From positions 1 to 53,326 of the forward strand of contig NZ_JAIBES010000074.1 in NCBI RefSeq assembly GCF_019459305.1: a stretch of 53,326 nt of DNA, given 5' to 3'. The DNA comes from Sphingopyxis sp. (GTDB lineage: Bacteria; Pseudomonadota; Alphaproteobacteria; Sphingomonadales; Sphingomonadaceae). The notes below the pieces were generated by a model that saw nothing but the letters and a program-made list of their open reading frames with translations, did no database searches and was not told the DNA's origin. This document shows, piece after piece, positions 33,456 to 42,652 of the stretch. Position numbers and translations under genes: made by a program. Numbering within the stretch: the stretch's first letter is position 1; each line of letters opens with the position of its first letter.

Positions 33456-34223
33456 ATGAAACAAATTTCCCGTCACCGTCGCCCGCAAGGCCAGGCCCAG
33501 CGCGGCCAGGCCACCCGTTTCTGGGGCCGTCACGCCGTCCTGGCGGCTCTCGCCAACCCCGAACGCACCGTCAAACGCATCTGGGGAACGCGCGAAGCGC
33601 TGGGGCAGCTTGACCTGCCACCGGTGATTCCGATCAGCTATGCCGAGGTTACCGATCTCGCGCGGCTGGTCGCGCGCGACGCGCCGCATCAGGGGCTGGT
33701 GATCGAAGTCGATCCGCTCGAAGACATCTATCTTGGCGACCTGTTGCAACAGGAAGTCGACGTCGATAGCAAGCGCCCGCTGATCGTGCTCGACCAGGTC
33801 ACCGACCCACATAATATCGGCGCGGTGCTGCGTTCGGCGGCGGCGTTCGACGCAGCAGCAATCATCACCCAGGACCGCCACAGCCCGCCGGAAAGCGGCG
33901 TCATCGCGCGCTCGGCGTCGGGGGCACTCGAAATCGTGCCGTGGGTGCGCGTGGTCAACCTCTCTCGGGCGCTGGAGGAGATTGCCGAGGCGCAATATTG
34001 GCGCATCGGGTTGATGGGCGACACCGACACGACGTTGGGTTCGACGCTTGACGGCAGCCGCGTGGCGCTGGTGCTCGGCTCGGAAGGCGACGGAATGCGT
34101 CACAATGTGATGGAACATTGCGACGTGCTGGCAAAGCTGCCGATCTCGCCGCGCATGGAGAGCCTGAACATCTCGAACGCCGCGGCGATCGCGCTTTATG
34201 CGGTGGCGACGGCGAAAAGCTGA
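33456..34223 (+). CDS. rlmB: 23S rRNA 2'-O-methyltransferase, TrmH/RlmB type
   Basis: The 255-residue SPOUT methyltransferase has an N-terminal substrate-binding domain (WGRHAVLAALANPERTVKRIW) and a C-terminal knot with the three SpoU motifs: LIVLDQVTDPHNIGAVLRSAAAFD, VALVLGSEGDGMR, and PRMESLNISNAAAIALY. It probably methylates G2251 of 23S rRNA using SAM, though other TrmH relatives modify different positions. ATG at 33456 is preferred, with GGAAAGG upstream; longer starts would run towards the tRNA. It is divergent from tRNA-Tyr. Confidence 0.92.
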   Translation: MKQISRHRRPQGQAQRGQATRFWGRHAVLAALANPERTVKRIWGTREALGQLDLPPVIPISYAEVTDLARLVARDAPHQGLVIEVDPLEDIYLGDLLQQEVDVDSKRPLIVLDQVTDPHNIGAVLRSAAAFDAAAIITQDRHSPPESGVIARSASGALEIVPWVRVVNLSRALEEIAEAQYWRIGLMGDTDTTLGSTLDGSRVALVLGSEGDGMRHNVMEHCDVLAKLPISPRMESLNISNAAAIALYAVATAKS

Positions 34224-34225
34224 TT

Positions 34226-34300
34226 GTCATCCCAGCGAAAGCTGGGATCGCTCGCATGCGGAATGGACGATAGCGGCCCCAGCTTTCGTTGGGGCGACGG
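34226..34300. repeat. Palindromic repeat between rlmB and the ferredoxin gene
   Basis: GTCATCCCAGCGAAAGCTGG (34227-34246), with its own CCCAGC/GCTGGG hairpin, is mirrored by CCCCAGCTTTCGTTGGGGCG at 34275-34294. It fills a convergent gap. Confidence 0.7.
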
Positions 34301-34306
34301 TCGGGC

Positions 34307-34624
34307 TCAATCCTCCGCCGCGATCCTGACCTTTAACCCATCCAGCGCTTCGCTGAACGGCAGCTGGCACGACAGGCGCGAGCCTTCGTCACGGTCGGTG
34401 GTCGAATCGAGCAAGTCGTTCTCGTCTTCGCTCATCGCGGGCAGCTGTTCGGCCGCACCTGTTTCGACATGGACGTGGCACGTCGCGCACGAGCAGCAAC
34501 CGCCGCACAGCGCGAGCAGTTCGTCGAATCCGGCGTCGCGGATATTTTCCATCACCGTCAGGCTGGTGTCGCCCTCGATCTCATGCTCGGTTCCGTCACG
34601 CGTCACGACAATCAGCTTGGCCAT
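34307..34624 (-). CDS. 2Fe-2S ferredoxin (adrenodoxin-like)
   Basis: The 105-residue protein is a plant/adrenodoxin-type 2Fe-2S ferredoxin. Cluster ligands C40, C46, C49 and C86 follow the C-x5-C-x2-C ... C pattern ([15 protein letters not shown]). C43 and C44 are extra cysteines in the loop where serine is usual. It carries electrons for P450 enzymes, Fe-S assembly or oxygenases; the partner is not obvious here. The ATG at 34624 fits the family start [11 protein letters not shown]. Confidence 0.92.
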   Translation of the reverse strand: MAKLIVVTRDGTEHEIEGDTSLTVMENIRDAGFDELLALCGGCCSCATCHVHVETGAAEQLPAMSEDENDLLDSTTDRDEGSRLSCQLPFSEALDGLKVRIAAED

Positions 34625-34725
34625 GCTAGTCCCCATATCTTCTCTGTCGATCGCGCTATGTCGCGCGTTGCGCGGCAAATCAAGCACTGCTAGTGACAGG
34701 CAGCGGAACAAAAGGGGAATATGAA

Positions 34726-35343
34726 ATGGGTCTGACCCAGCAGCAGCTAAACGCCGGAATTGACGCGCTGGCGGCGTTCGATCCGAATTTCGCCCGCGCG
34801 CTCGGCAACGCGGGCTACCCCGAACCACGCATCCGCGCACCGGGCTACGCCACCCTGCTCCGTACCATCGTAGGCCAGCAGGTGAGCGTCGCCGCCGCCA
34901 CCTCGATCTGGAACAAACTGGAGGCGCAATTTGGCGAAGGCTGCCCGGCCGAAGTCGTCGCAGCAGCCGATTTCGATACACTGCGCGCCTGCGGTCTTTC
35001 CGGCCAGAAACAAGGCTATGCCAAAAGCCTGGCACAGCTCATCCTCGACGGCGAACTCCAAGTCGACGCGCTGCCCGCCGACGACGAAGAAGCGATCGCG
35101 CTACTCACCAAGGTCAAAGGCATCGGCCGCTGGTCCGCCGAAATCTACCTACTGTTCGCCGAGGGCCGTCCCGACATCTGGCCCGCGGGTGATCTGGCGG
35201 TGCAGGAAGCCGTAGGCCGTATCCTGCAACTGAGCGCGCGCCCCACCGAAAAGCACGCGCGCGCGTTGGCCGAACCCTGGCGCCCGCATCGTGGCGCCGC
35301 CGCGATCTTCAGCTGGCACTGCTACAATATGGCGGTGATCTGA
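34726..35343 (+). CDS. HhH-GPD DNA-3-methyladenine glycosylase (AlkA-type)
   Basis: The 205-residue protein is a base-excision glycosylase with the helix-hairpin-helix GPD fold. [16 protein letters not shown] near residue 45-60 and [36 protein letters not shown] show the hairpin ([10 protein letters not shown]) and the catalytic aspartate in PAGDLAV. It lacks the AlkA N-terminal domain and the C-terminal Fe-S cysteines of endonuclease III. It removes alkylated bases from DNA. It converges on topA with 17 bases between stops. Confidence 0.92.
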   Translation: MGLTQQQLNAGIDALAAFDPNFARALGNAGYPEPRIRAPGYATLLRTIVGQQVSVAAATSIWNKLEAQFGEGCPAEVVAAADFDTLRACGLSGQKQGYAKSLAQLILDGELQVDALPADDEEAIALLTKVKGIGRWSAEIYLLFAEGRPDIWPAGDLAVQEAVGRILQLSARPTEKHARALAEPWRPHRGAAAIFSWHCYNMAVI

Positions 35344-35360
35344 AAGACGCGATCGGGTAC

Positions 35361-37904
35361 TCAGCTAGCCGCCTTCTTCGCCGGAGCCTTCTTCTTCGCA
35401 GGCGCCTTTTTCGCCGCCGCCTTCTTCGGCGGGGCCTTCTTCCCCTTCGCCGGCCCCTTGGCAGCGCGAGCATCGATCAGCGCGATTGCTTCCTCCAGTG
35501 TCAGCGTCGCCGGATCGCTGCTCTTGGGCAGCGTGGCATTGGTTGTTCCGTCGGTAACATAAGGACCGAAGCGTCCCTCCATCAGCTTCATCTCGCCGCC
35601 GCTGGTCGGGTGCGGGCCGAAGGTATTGAGCGGCTCCGCCTGGGTCCGCCCGCGCCCGCTGCCAGTTGCGGCTTCGGCAATCCGGACGACTGAGGCGTTC
35701 ATGCCGATATCGAAGATTTCGGCGGTACCCGTCAGCTTCGCATATTTGCCGTCGTGGAGCAGATAGGGCCCATAGCGCCCGAGCCCCGCCATGATCACCT
35801 TGCCGCTTTCGGGATGCGTCCCGACCTCGCGCGGCAGGCTGAGCAACCGTAGCGCATAGTCGAGATCGAAATCCTCAGCCGGAATGTCCTTGGGGATCGA
35901 CGAGCGTTTCGCCTCTTTGCCGTCGCCGAGTTGGATGTACGGCCCGAAACGCCCGCTGCGCTTGGTGACCTCCAGCCCGCTATCGGGATCGTTGCCCATC
36001 GTCTCCGGTCCGGTATCGGCGCCATCGCTGCCGCCCGGCTGCGCAAATTTGCGGGTGAATTTGCAGTCGGGATAGTTGCTGCACGCGATGAATGGCCCGA
36101 ACTTGCCGCCGCGCAACGCCAGCTTGCCGGTGCCGCAATTGGGGCAAATCCGCGGGTCTGTCCCGTCGCCCTTGTCGGGGAAGAGATAGGGGCCGAGGAA
36201 GATATCGAGCTCCGCGGTGATCTCCGACGGCTTCTGTTCCATCACCTCGCCGGTGCGCGGCTTGAAATCGCGCCAGAAGCGATCGAGCACCGCCTGCCAC
36301 TGGGCGCGGCCGCCCGACACATCGTCGAGCTCTTCCTCAAGCCCGGCGGTGTAGTCATATTGCACATAGCGGGTGAAGAAGCGTTCGAGAAAGGCGGTCA
36401 GCAGCCGTCCGCTTTCTTCGGGACTGAAACGGTTCTTCTCGACTGTCACATATTCACGGTCCTTCAGCACCTGGAGGATCGAGGCATAGGTCGACGGACG
36501 CCCGATGCCGAGCTCTTCCATCTTTTTGACGAGGCTCGCTTCCGAATAGCGCGGCGGCGGCTGGGTCTCATGACTTTCGGTCTCGACCCCGGTCTTGGCC
36601 GGCGCGTCGCCCTTGGACATCGCGGGCAACAGGCGCGCATCCTCGTCTTCGCTGTCGTCACGGCCTTCGTCATAGAGCGCGAGGAAGCCCGGGAATTTAA
36701 TCACCTGCCCCGTCGCGCGCAGCATCGTCTTGCCGGTGCCGTCGGTCAGGTCGATGCTCGTGCGCTCAAGCCGCGCCGACGCCATCTGGCTGGCCATCGC
36801 GCGTTTCCAGATCAGCTCGTACAGCCGCGCATGATCGCCGCCGCCGACCTTGTCCTTAGAAAAGTCGGTCGGGCGGATCGCCTCATGCGCTTCCTGCGCA
36901 TTCTTGGCCTTGGTCTGATATTGCCGCGGCTGGTCGGGCACATAGCCGCCATCGTAGCGGGTCGCGATCGCCTTGCGCACCGCACTGATCGCACTGCCGT
37001 CCATCTGGACGCCATCGGTTCGCATATAGGTGATCGCGCCGTCCTCATACAGCCCCTGCGCAATCCGCATCGTGTGGCTGGCCGAGAAGCCGAGTTTGCG
37101 CGCCGCTTCCTGCTGCAAGGTTGAGGTCGTGAACGGCGGCGGCGGGTTGCGCGTCAGCGGCTTGGTTTCGACCAGATCGACGGTGAAATGGCCCGCCTTC
37201 ACATCGGCCTCAGCGGCGCGCGCATCGACCTCGTTGGTGATCGTCAGCCGCTCGATCTTGTCGCCGCGCCAGCGCGCGAGGCGCGCCTTGAACGGCGTTC
37301 CCGACATTTCGAACAGCCCCGTGATCGACCAATATTGCTGCGCAACAAAGGCCTCGATCTCGCGCTCGCGCTCGACGATCATCCGCAGCGTCACCGACTG
37401 CACACGCCCCGCCGATTTGGCACCGGGCAGCTTGCGCCACAGCACCGGCGACAGGGTGAAGCCGACAAGATAATCGAGCGCGCGGCGGGCGCGATAGGCA
37501 TCGATCAGATCCTCGTCGAGCGCACGCGGGCTCGCCATCGCGGTCAAAACCGCGTCCTTGGTGATCGCGTTGAACGTCACCCGATCGACCGTGGCCGGCA
37601 GCGCCTTTTTGCTGCGCAGCAATTCCTGCACATGCCAGCTGATCGCCTCGCCCTCGCGATCAGGGTCGGTCGCGAGGATCAGACGGTCGGCACCCTTGGC
37701 GGCGTCCTGAATTTCCTTCATCCGCTTGGCCTTGTCAGGATACAGCAGCCACTGCATCGCAAAGCCATCGTCGGGATCGACCGACCCGTCTTTGGGCGGC
37801 AAATCGCGGACATGGCCATAGGAGGCCAGCACCTTGAAATCGCGCCCCAAATATTTCTCGATCGTCTTCGCCTTTGCGGGCGATTCCACTATTACCAATT
37901 GCAT
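35361..37904 (-). CDS. topA: DNA topoisomerase I
   Basis: The 847-residue type IA topoisomerase relaxes negative supercoils. The TOPRIM domain includes the conserved glutamate (IVESPAKAKTIEKYLG) and LATDPDREGEAISWH (about 78-91). The active-site tyrosine is Y293 in GAITYMRTDG. The C-terminal region has one four-cysteine zinc-ribbon-like module (ICPNCGTGKLALRGGKFGPFIACSNYPDCK) followed by repeated FGPY units and a Lys/Ala/Pro-rich tail that probably binds DNA. It is upstream of the alkA-type gene on the opposite strand. Elsewhere it often follows plsY-dprA; here two secreted-protein genes intervene. Confidence 0.96.
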   Translation of the reverse strand: MQLVIVESPAKAKTIEKYLGRDFKVLASYGHVRDLPPKDGSVDPDDGFAMQWLLYPDKAKRMKEIQDAAKGADRLILATDPDREGEAISWHVQELLRSKKALPATVDRVTFNAITKDAVLTAMASPRALDEDLIDAYRARRALDYLVGFTLSPVLWRKLPGAKSAGRVQSVTLRMIVEREREIEAFVAQQYWSITGLFEMSGTPFKARLARWRGDKIERLTITNEVDARAAEADVKAGHFTVDLVETKPLTRNPPPPFTTSTLQQEAARKLGFSASHTMRIAQGLYEDGAITYMRTDGVQMDGSAISAVRKAIATRYDGGYVPDQPRQYQTKAKNAQEAHEAIRPTDFSKDKVGGGDHARLYELIWKRAMASQMASARLERTSIDLTDGTGKTMLRATGQVIKFPGFLALYDEGRDDSEDEDARLLPAMSKGDAPAKTGVETESHETQPPPRYSEASLVKKMEELGIGRPSTYASILQVLKDREYVTVEKNRFSPEESGRLLTAFLERFFTRYVQYDYTAGLEEELDDVSGGRAQWQAVLDRFWRDFKPRTGEVMEQKPSEITAELDIFLGPYLFPDKGDGTDPRICPNCGTGKLALRGGKFGPFIACSNYPDCKFTRKFAQPGGSDGADTGPETMGNDPDSGLEVTKRSGRFGPYIQLGDGKEAKRSSIPKDIPAEDFDLDYALRLLSLPREVGTHPESGKVIMAGLGRYGPYLLHDGKYAKLTGTAEIFDIGMNASVVRIAEAATGSGRGRTQAEPLNTFGPHPTSGGEMKLMEGRFGPYVTDGTTNATLPKSSDPATLTLEEAIALIDARAAKGPAKGKKAPPKKAAAKKAPAKKKAPAKKAAS

Positions 37905-37950
37905 TGAAAAACTGCTCTCCGGAAAGCCCTACGCATATACGCGCGAGGGT

Positions 37951-37997
37951 GGCGGGCGCCGCCCCCCTCCGTCAAGAGGGGAAATGGGGCGCCCGCC
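37951..37997 (-). terminator. Long GC-rich hairpin between topA and the secreted protein gene
   Basis: Outer arms GGCGGGCGCC (37951-37960) and GGCGCCCGCC (37988-37997) enclose an inner CCCCTC/GAGGGG hairpin. It lies just after the stop at 38004 on the minus strand and before topA, and probably terminates the former. Confidence 0.65.
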
Positions 37998-38003
37998 GTC
38001 CGA

Positions 38004-38996
38004 TCAGCGCAGCGCGCCGAGGCGCCCGATCAGCATCGCGCTGGCCAAGCTCGCGGCCTTCGTCGCGCCCTCTTCATAGGCACCCGGCTTCGCGGTAAAG
38101 GCGAATTTGCGCGTCTTGCCAAATCCCAGCCCACCCAGGCCTGCCACCGCGGCAAGGCCGCCCGCGACGTTGGCGGTCGATTGCAGCGCCTTGTCGGTGC
38201 CGCTCGATGCATCGGCTTTCTCGATAAACTCGCCCTCGACCGCGATGGGCGCCTTGACCGTGATCACCGACTGCTTGCCGGTCGGCGCGATCAACGTGAT
38301 GCGCGAATAGTCGGCGGTCACTGAAACCCCGCTGTTGACCTGGATCCCGGCGAAGCTGAAGGCGTCCGGGCGCTTCTGCTCGGAAAAGTCGATCAGATAG
38401 ACAACGTCGATCACCCCGACACCCGCTTGCTTCGCATAGGTGGAAAGCGCCACGCTCGCCTGCCCCGCCGCCATGTTCCTGCCCATGCTGCTCATCCCCG
38501 ATCCCAGAAAATCGCCAGGGATCATCAACAGCGACGGCAGCGCCGACGGCTTGTAATAGGTCGCCTTGCCCTTGCTGCCCTTTTCCAGCGCGATGTTGAT
38601 GTCGAGCGGCACATCTTGCGATTTCGTTTTCGCCAGCGCGGCATGGCTGAACAGGTCCGCGGCAGGCAGTACGGCGTAGCCGCTCGCGCTCAGCTGCGCG
38701 ACGAAATCGGCATAAGCGGCGTCGGTCACCGCCTGCATCATTTCGGGTGTGACGCCGACGAGTTCGCTCTTGGCCTTCGTCGTTCCCCCGAACGCCCCCA
38801 TCAAACCGCCCGACGCCTTGGTCTGATCGGTCGATTCAAAGATGAAGCCGACGTTGAACGCGCCGACGGTGACGGTGGTCACGCCCTTCGCATTTGCGGG
38901 ACCGGCGATCTTGACCGGTTCCTTTTCCTTGGCAGCGATGGCGACAGGCTGGGCAAGCATCGCGATGACCGCGATGGCCGACAGCAATTTTTTCAT
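38004..38996 (-). CDS. Secreted protein of unknown function
   Basis: The 330-residue protein has a signal peptide (MKKLLSAIAVIAMLAQPVAIAAK). The mature part begins VTTVTVGAFNVGFIFESTDQ and contains a central region with GYAVLPAADLFSH and YTKPS-like loops, a stretch VGVIDVVYLIDFSEQK, and a C-terminal glycine-rich helix (GGLAAVAGLGGLGFG). No cysteine is seen in the mature protein. I do not recognise the family. It follows the vWA gene on the same strand after a hairpin, so it is probably transcribed separately. Confidence 0.8.
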   Translation of the reverse strand: MKKLLSAIAVIAMLAQPVAIAAKEKEPVKIAGPANAKGVTTVTVGAFNVGFIFESTDQTKASGGLMGAFGGTTKAKSELVGVTPEMMQAVTDAAYADFVAQLSASGYAVLPAADLFSHAALAKTKSQDVPLDINIALEKGSKGKATYYKPSALPSLLMIPGDFLGSGMSSMGRNMAAGQASVALSTYAKQAGVGVIDVVYLIDFSEQKRPDAFSFAGIQVNSGVSVTADYSRITLIAPTGKQSVITVKAPIAVEGEFIEKADASSGTDKALQSTANVAGGLAAVAGLGGLGFGKTRKFAFTAKPGAYEEGATKAASLASAMLIGRLGALR

Positions 38997-39060
38997 GGAC
39001 TGGTCCTCCGACCCCGCGACCGGATTCATCCGATGGCGGGGTTCCCCCGAAGCGACCCAC

Positions 39061-39087
39061 GCCCCCGCATCGGTCAGATGCGGGGGC
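39061..39087 (-). terminator. Hairpin after the vWA protein gene
   Basis: GCCCCCGCATC (39061-39071), loop GGTCA, GATGCGGGGGC (39077-39087): a perfect 11-bp stem 14 bases after the vWA stop. No T-tract follows. Confidence 0.6.
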
Positions 39088-39101
39088 AAGTCAATCTCAG
39101 A

Positions 39102-40715
39102 TCAATTTTGCCACTTGAAGTCGGCAGGCAGGATGCATTTGCCCGCGTCATATTTGCCGACGCTGCGGATGATTTCCTGATCCTCGGGCTCGATGCGGCG
39201 ACCGCTGATCTGGGTGTCGATCACGCGGCGCACCAGCGCGTCGAGCTTGGTCACCAGATAGCAATCGATCGCCGGCGGGGCGTGCGGATTGCCGACGCCG
39301 CTGTCGTCGGTCAGGAACAGGTACCGCGACTGCGTCGCCGCCGCCATCGCGCGCATCGCATATTCGGCCTTGTCGGCGACCCCCGATGCGGCGACCGGGG
39401 TGACGTGGATGCGCTTGGCGCGCGCCGCTTCCGCCGCCTGCCAAGTCCGCCCGAACTTGTCGTCATGCGGCGATGCATCGGCCACCAGCAAAAGCGATTT
39501 CACCGCATCGGGACGCCAGTCCTGCCCGACCGCGCGGATCATCGCCTGATCCATAGCCTCGGGATAATCGCCGCCGCCGTTCGCGCTCTGGCGCGCTAGC
39601 GCGCCCTGCACGCGCCCGACATCGCGATCGAATACGACGGTGCGCGTGACATATTCGTCGCCGAGATCTCGGTAGAAGACAAAACCGATGCGGATGTCGA
39701 GGTTGCGGTGCTTGGCGGTGATCGCGCTGATGATTGAGCGCAGTTCGGACTGCAAATAGTTGATCTCGTCGCCCATGCTGCCCGTGGTGTCGACGACCAG
39801 CATCAGGTCGAGCTTGGTTACCTTCGTCGCCGCCTGATTGGCGGTCAGACCGACCAGTTGGCCGCCCGCCGCGTTGGCGACCAGCACCGGGCGCGCGTCG
39901 GCGATCGTCCGTCCCGCCTTGCGCGCCGTGACGGTGATCCGCTCGCTCAACCGGTCGAGCCCCGGGAAGAACACCGCGCGGCCGTCGGCTTGCGTCGCCA
40001 TGGTGATGCTGTTGCCATCGCTGCACGTCACGACGACGTCGGCAAAGGGGATCGGCTGGCCGCTGCGGTCGTTGACCTTCACCGTCACCACCCGCGTCGT
40101 GTCGACGCGCGGCAGGCTCCGCACCTCCTGCCCCAGATCGCCGCTGCGGTTCACATAAGCGGCGTATAACTCCGGGTTGAGCAAATCATCATGCTCGCCC
40201 GCGGTCAAGGTGCCCGACTGCGGTTGAGGACGCGGATGGGGCCGCGGTGGGTAGGGCGACAATATACGCGCGTCAGACGACCCCGGCACTGGCGGTGCGA
40301 CCGACCGCTCCGCTCCAGATGAGTCGATCGCCGTCTCCGACCTTGGCAATTCGGATGGCGATGAGGAAATGCGCGAGCCAGTAACCACCACCTCCGCCGC
40401 GCTGCTTGCGTCGGCATAGGCAGAGGGCGCCGTGATCGGTGATGGCGGAGGAGGCGGTGGAGGTGGCGGCATCGGCTCCGGAGCCATGCCGACGTCGCGA
40501 GCGCGCTTCCGCTCACCTTCGGTTTTGACGCTTCCGTTCGATTGCTGTTGTTGTGGCTGAACCTCGGCGTCGAGGCGTGGCAGGGGGTCGGCAGTGCGGC
40601 AGAAACCTTGACCAGCAATCGATCTGGCCTGCGCCGTTGCAAAAGGCATCGGCCCGGGCGCGGACGCCAGCACCGCAACCATAATCACGCTTGTCAGTAA
40701 CCGGCTTCGCATCAT
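39102..40715 (-). CDS. Secreted vWA-domain protein with TonB-box-like motif
   Basis: The 537-residue protein has a signal sequence, then a low-complexity region with polyproline (82-91). Residues 108-116 read AEVVVTGSR, the sequence that in sphingomonad TonB-dependent receptors marks the TonB box and plug start; here no barrel follows. A carboxypeptidase-regulatory/Ig-like domain (about 207-280, VTVKVNDRSGQPIPFADVVVTC) precedes a von Willebrand A domain (about 302-480) with MIDAS residues D309, T311 and S313 (DTTGSMG). The C-terminus continues to a cysteine pair. It may bind a ligand or partner at the envelope. The start at 40715 follows a GGGAGTGGG. Confidence 0.82.
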   Translation of the reverse strand: MMRSRLLTSVIMVAVLASAPGPMPFATAQARSIAGQGFCRTADPLPRLDAEVQPQQQQSNGSVKTEGERKRARDVGMAPEPMPPPPPPPPPSPITAPSAYADASSAAEVVVTGSRISSSPSELPRSETAIDSSGAERSVAPPVPGSSDARILSPYPPRPHPRPQPQSGTLTAGEHDDLLNPELYAAYVNRSGDLGQEVRSLPRVDTTRVVTVKVNDRSGQPIPFADVVVTCSDGNSITMATQADGRAVFFPGLDRLSERITVTARKAGRTIADARPVLVANAAGGQLVGLTANQAATKVTKLDLMLVVDTTGSMGDEINYLQSELRSIISAITAKHRNLDIRIGFVFYRDLGDEYVTRTVVFDRDVGRVQGALARQSANGGGDYPEAMDQAMIRAVGQDWRPDAVKSLLLVADASPHDDKFGRTWQAAEAARAKRIHVTPVAASGVADKAEYAMRAMAAATQSRYLFLTDDSGVGNPHAPPAIDCYLVTKLDALVRRVIDTQISGRRIEPEDQEIIRSVGKYDAGKCILPADFKWQN

Positions 40716-40827
40716 CCCACTCCCCGAGATGTAACACAATATCATCAAACTGAAGCTCGACCGCTGAACCGTGGCTGAACCGGGATGAAAGGTTAGATTG
40801 CCGGGAATTAGGGCGCTGTGCGCGGCC

Positions 40828-41817
40828 TCACACGAGAGAAATCTTGGCTCCGGCATGCCGTTCGATGCGCCCCACGAGCTCGAGTTCGAGCAGGACAAGC
40901 TGCACTGTCGCCGTCGCCTGCCCCGATTGCCGTACCAGTTCATCTGCAGTCACCGGGGTGGGACCGAGCAGGTCGATCACGCGTCGCCTGTCGCCGTCGC
41001 CCGCGCCATTACCAATAGGCACTGCCGCGTAGTCGCGCACAGGTTCGCGCACCAGCCGCGTATCGATCGGGCCAAGCGCCTCCAACACATCGTCCACCGT
41101 CTGGATCAATGTCGCTCTCTCGCGGATCAGCAGGTTGCAGCCCTGCGTGCGCGGATCGACGCGCGGATCGAGCGGCCAGCCCGGCGATGATGCGGTTGCG
41201 CGACGGGAAGTGACGCGCCAGCGGCTCGCTGCCCGGCGGCTGTTCGGCGATCAGCAACTGGTCGTTGGCGATCTTTTCCTGCAGCGCCTCATTTTCCGGC
41301 GGAAAGGCGATATCGATGCCGCTGGCGATCACGCCCACCGTCGATCCGCCCAGTGCACCGATATGCGCCGCGGTATCGACCCCGCGCGCCAGCCCGCTGA
41401 CCACCGTGACGTCGCGCGCTACGAGGCGGCAAGCTGGCGCGCGAACTGGCACGCGATGGCAGAGGCGTTGCGTGCGCCAACGATCGCGACGCACCGGCTG
41501 CGCAGCATGGTGGTATCGCCGCGCACGATGACCACCGGCGGGGTGCCCTCGCCCTCGCGCAGCAGTGGCGAATAATCGGGCTCGTCGCTGAAAATATGCC
41601 GCGCGCCGAGGTCCGCGGCACGTACCAATTCGCGCTCGGCAATGTCGGCGGAGGCAATCTGCACTTTCCCCGCCCCGCCGTGCAACACCAGATCGGGCAG
41701 CGCGTCGAGCGCCGCCTCGCCCGATCCAAACCGCTGCATCAGCTGGTGCCAGCTGACCGGGCCGACATGCGGGGTGCGGATCAGCCGCAGCCGCGCCAGC
41801 CGTTCGGCGTGCGTCAC
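40828..41817 (-). pseudogene. dprA: DNA-processing protein DprA, disrupted
   Basis: DprA loads RecA on incoming single-stranded DNA during natural transformation. Three frames are needed to cover it. Frame 1 starts at GTG 41817, overlapping the plsY stop (GTGA), and runs to RSRCVAIVGARNASAIACQFA then ends at a stop after LAAS near 41420. Frame 2 resumes with VARDVTVVSGLARGVDTAAHIG through PSRNRIIAGLA. There roughly 30-35 residues (the usual SGSLITARLA...VFAVPG part) are missing and the frame changes again to PLDPR and CNLLIRERATLI, then the C-terminal winged-helix domain. The first lesion looks like loss of 1 or 4 bases at TCG repeats, the second like a deletion of about 100 bases. Confidence 0.88.
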
Positions 41818-42416
41818 GCGGCCTCTTTCTTGCCGCCAATCCGCGGCTCGGTCCCGGCCCGCAGCCGCGCAATATTCTCGCGGTGCCGCCACAGCACGAT
41901 GACCGCCAGCCCTGCGAGACCGATCGCATAAACGCGATAGCCTAGCGCCAGCGCCGCAATCGGCGCCGCGAGCGCGCCCAGCATTCCGCCGAGCGACGAG
42001 ATGCGCAGCAACAGCACCGCGCCGATCCACACCGCGGCAAAGGCCAGCCCGATCGGCCAAGCCAGCGCGAGCGCGAGACCGAGCAATGTCGCGACCCCTT
42101 TGCCGCCGCGGAAGTTCAACCACACTGGATAGCAATGGCCGATCATCGCCGCCGCGCCCGCGATCATCGCGCCCTGATCACCGAGTTCGGGCACGAAATG
42201 CCGCGCCAGCATCACCGCGATCGCGCCCTTCGCGCCATCGAGGATCAGCGTCGCCGCCGCCAGCCCCTTGCGCCCCGTGCGCAGCACATTGGTGGCGCCG
42301 ATATTGCCCGACCCGATCTGGCGCAGGTCGCCGGCGCCGAACAGGCGGGTCAGGATGACGCCAAAGGGGATCGAGCCGAGCAAGTAGCCCATGGCGATCA
42401 GCAACATATTCGTCAT
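41814..42416 (-). CDS. plsY: Glycerol-3-phosphate acyltransferase PlsY
   Basis: The 200-residue polytopic membrane enzyme transfers acyl groups from acyl-phosphate to glycerol-3-phosphate, the first step of phospholipid synthesis. Seen are five or so hydrophobic segments and the conserved loops GSIPFGVILTRLFG, the first active-site loop IGSGNIGATNVLRTGRK, the second YPVWLNFRGGKGVAT, and WRHRENIARLRAGTE at the C-terminus. The ATG at 42416 fits the family start. It is followed, with a GTGA overlap, by the broken dprA. Confidence 0.96.
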   Translation of the reverse strand: MTNMLLIAMGYLLGSIPFGVILTRLFGAGDLRQIGSGNIGATNVLRTGRKGLAAATLILDGAKGAIAVMLARHFVPELGDQGAMIAGAAAMIGHCYPVWLNFRGGKGVATLLGLALALAWPIGLAFAAVWIGAVLLLRISSLGGMLGALAAPIAALALGYRVYAIGLAGLAVIVLWRHRENIARLRAGTEPRIGGKKEAA

Positions 42417-42508
42417 GGCAATTCTTGCTCCGTTCGCGGCGATTGTGGCGAAGTTGGCGCGCGCAATCAACGGATTCGGTATGGTTGATCTCCAGAATGG
42501 ACAATTAC

Positions 42509-42609
42509 CGTCGCCCCCGCGTAGGGCGTTCAGAGTCACGTGCCACTGCACGCGGCCGCCCTCGGCCTCGCGCAAGATGCCAGCGGCCCTCGCCGTCGCG
42601 GGGGCGACG
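42509..42609. repeat. GC-rich inverted repeat upstream of murI and plsY
   Basis: GTCGCCCCCGCG (42510-42521) and CGCGGGGGCGAC (42597-42608) are perfect inverse complements about 75 bases apart. It lies between divergent plsY and murI and may be another member of the GC-rich repeat class. It is the only such element in a divergent gap. Confidence 0.65.
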
Positions 42610-42652
42610 AGATATATTTGAGCACCGCCTTGCCCCCTGCTAGTCGCGACGC

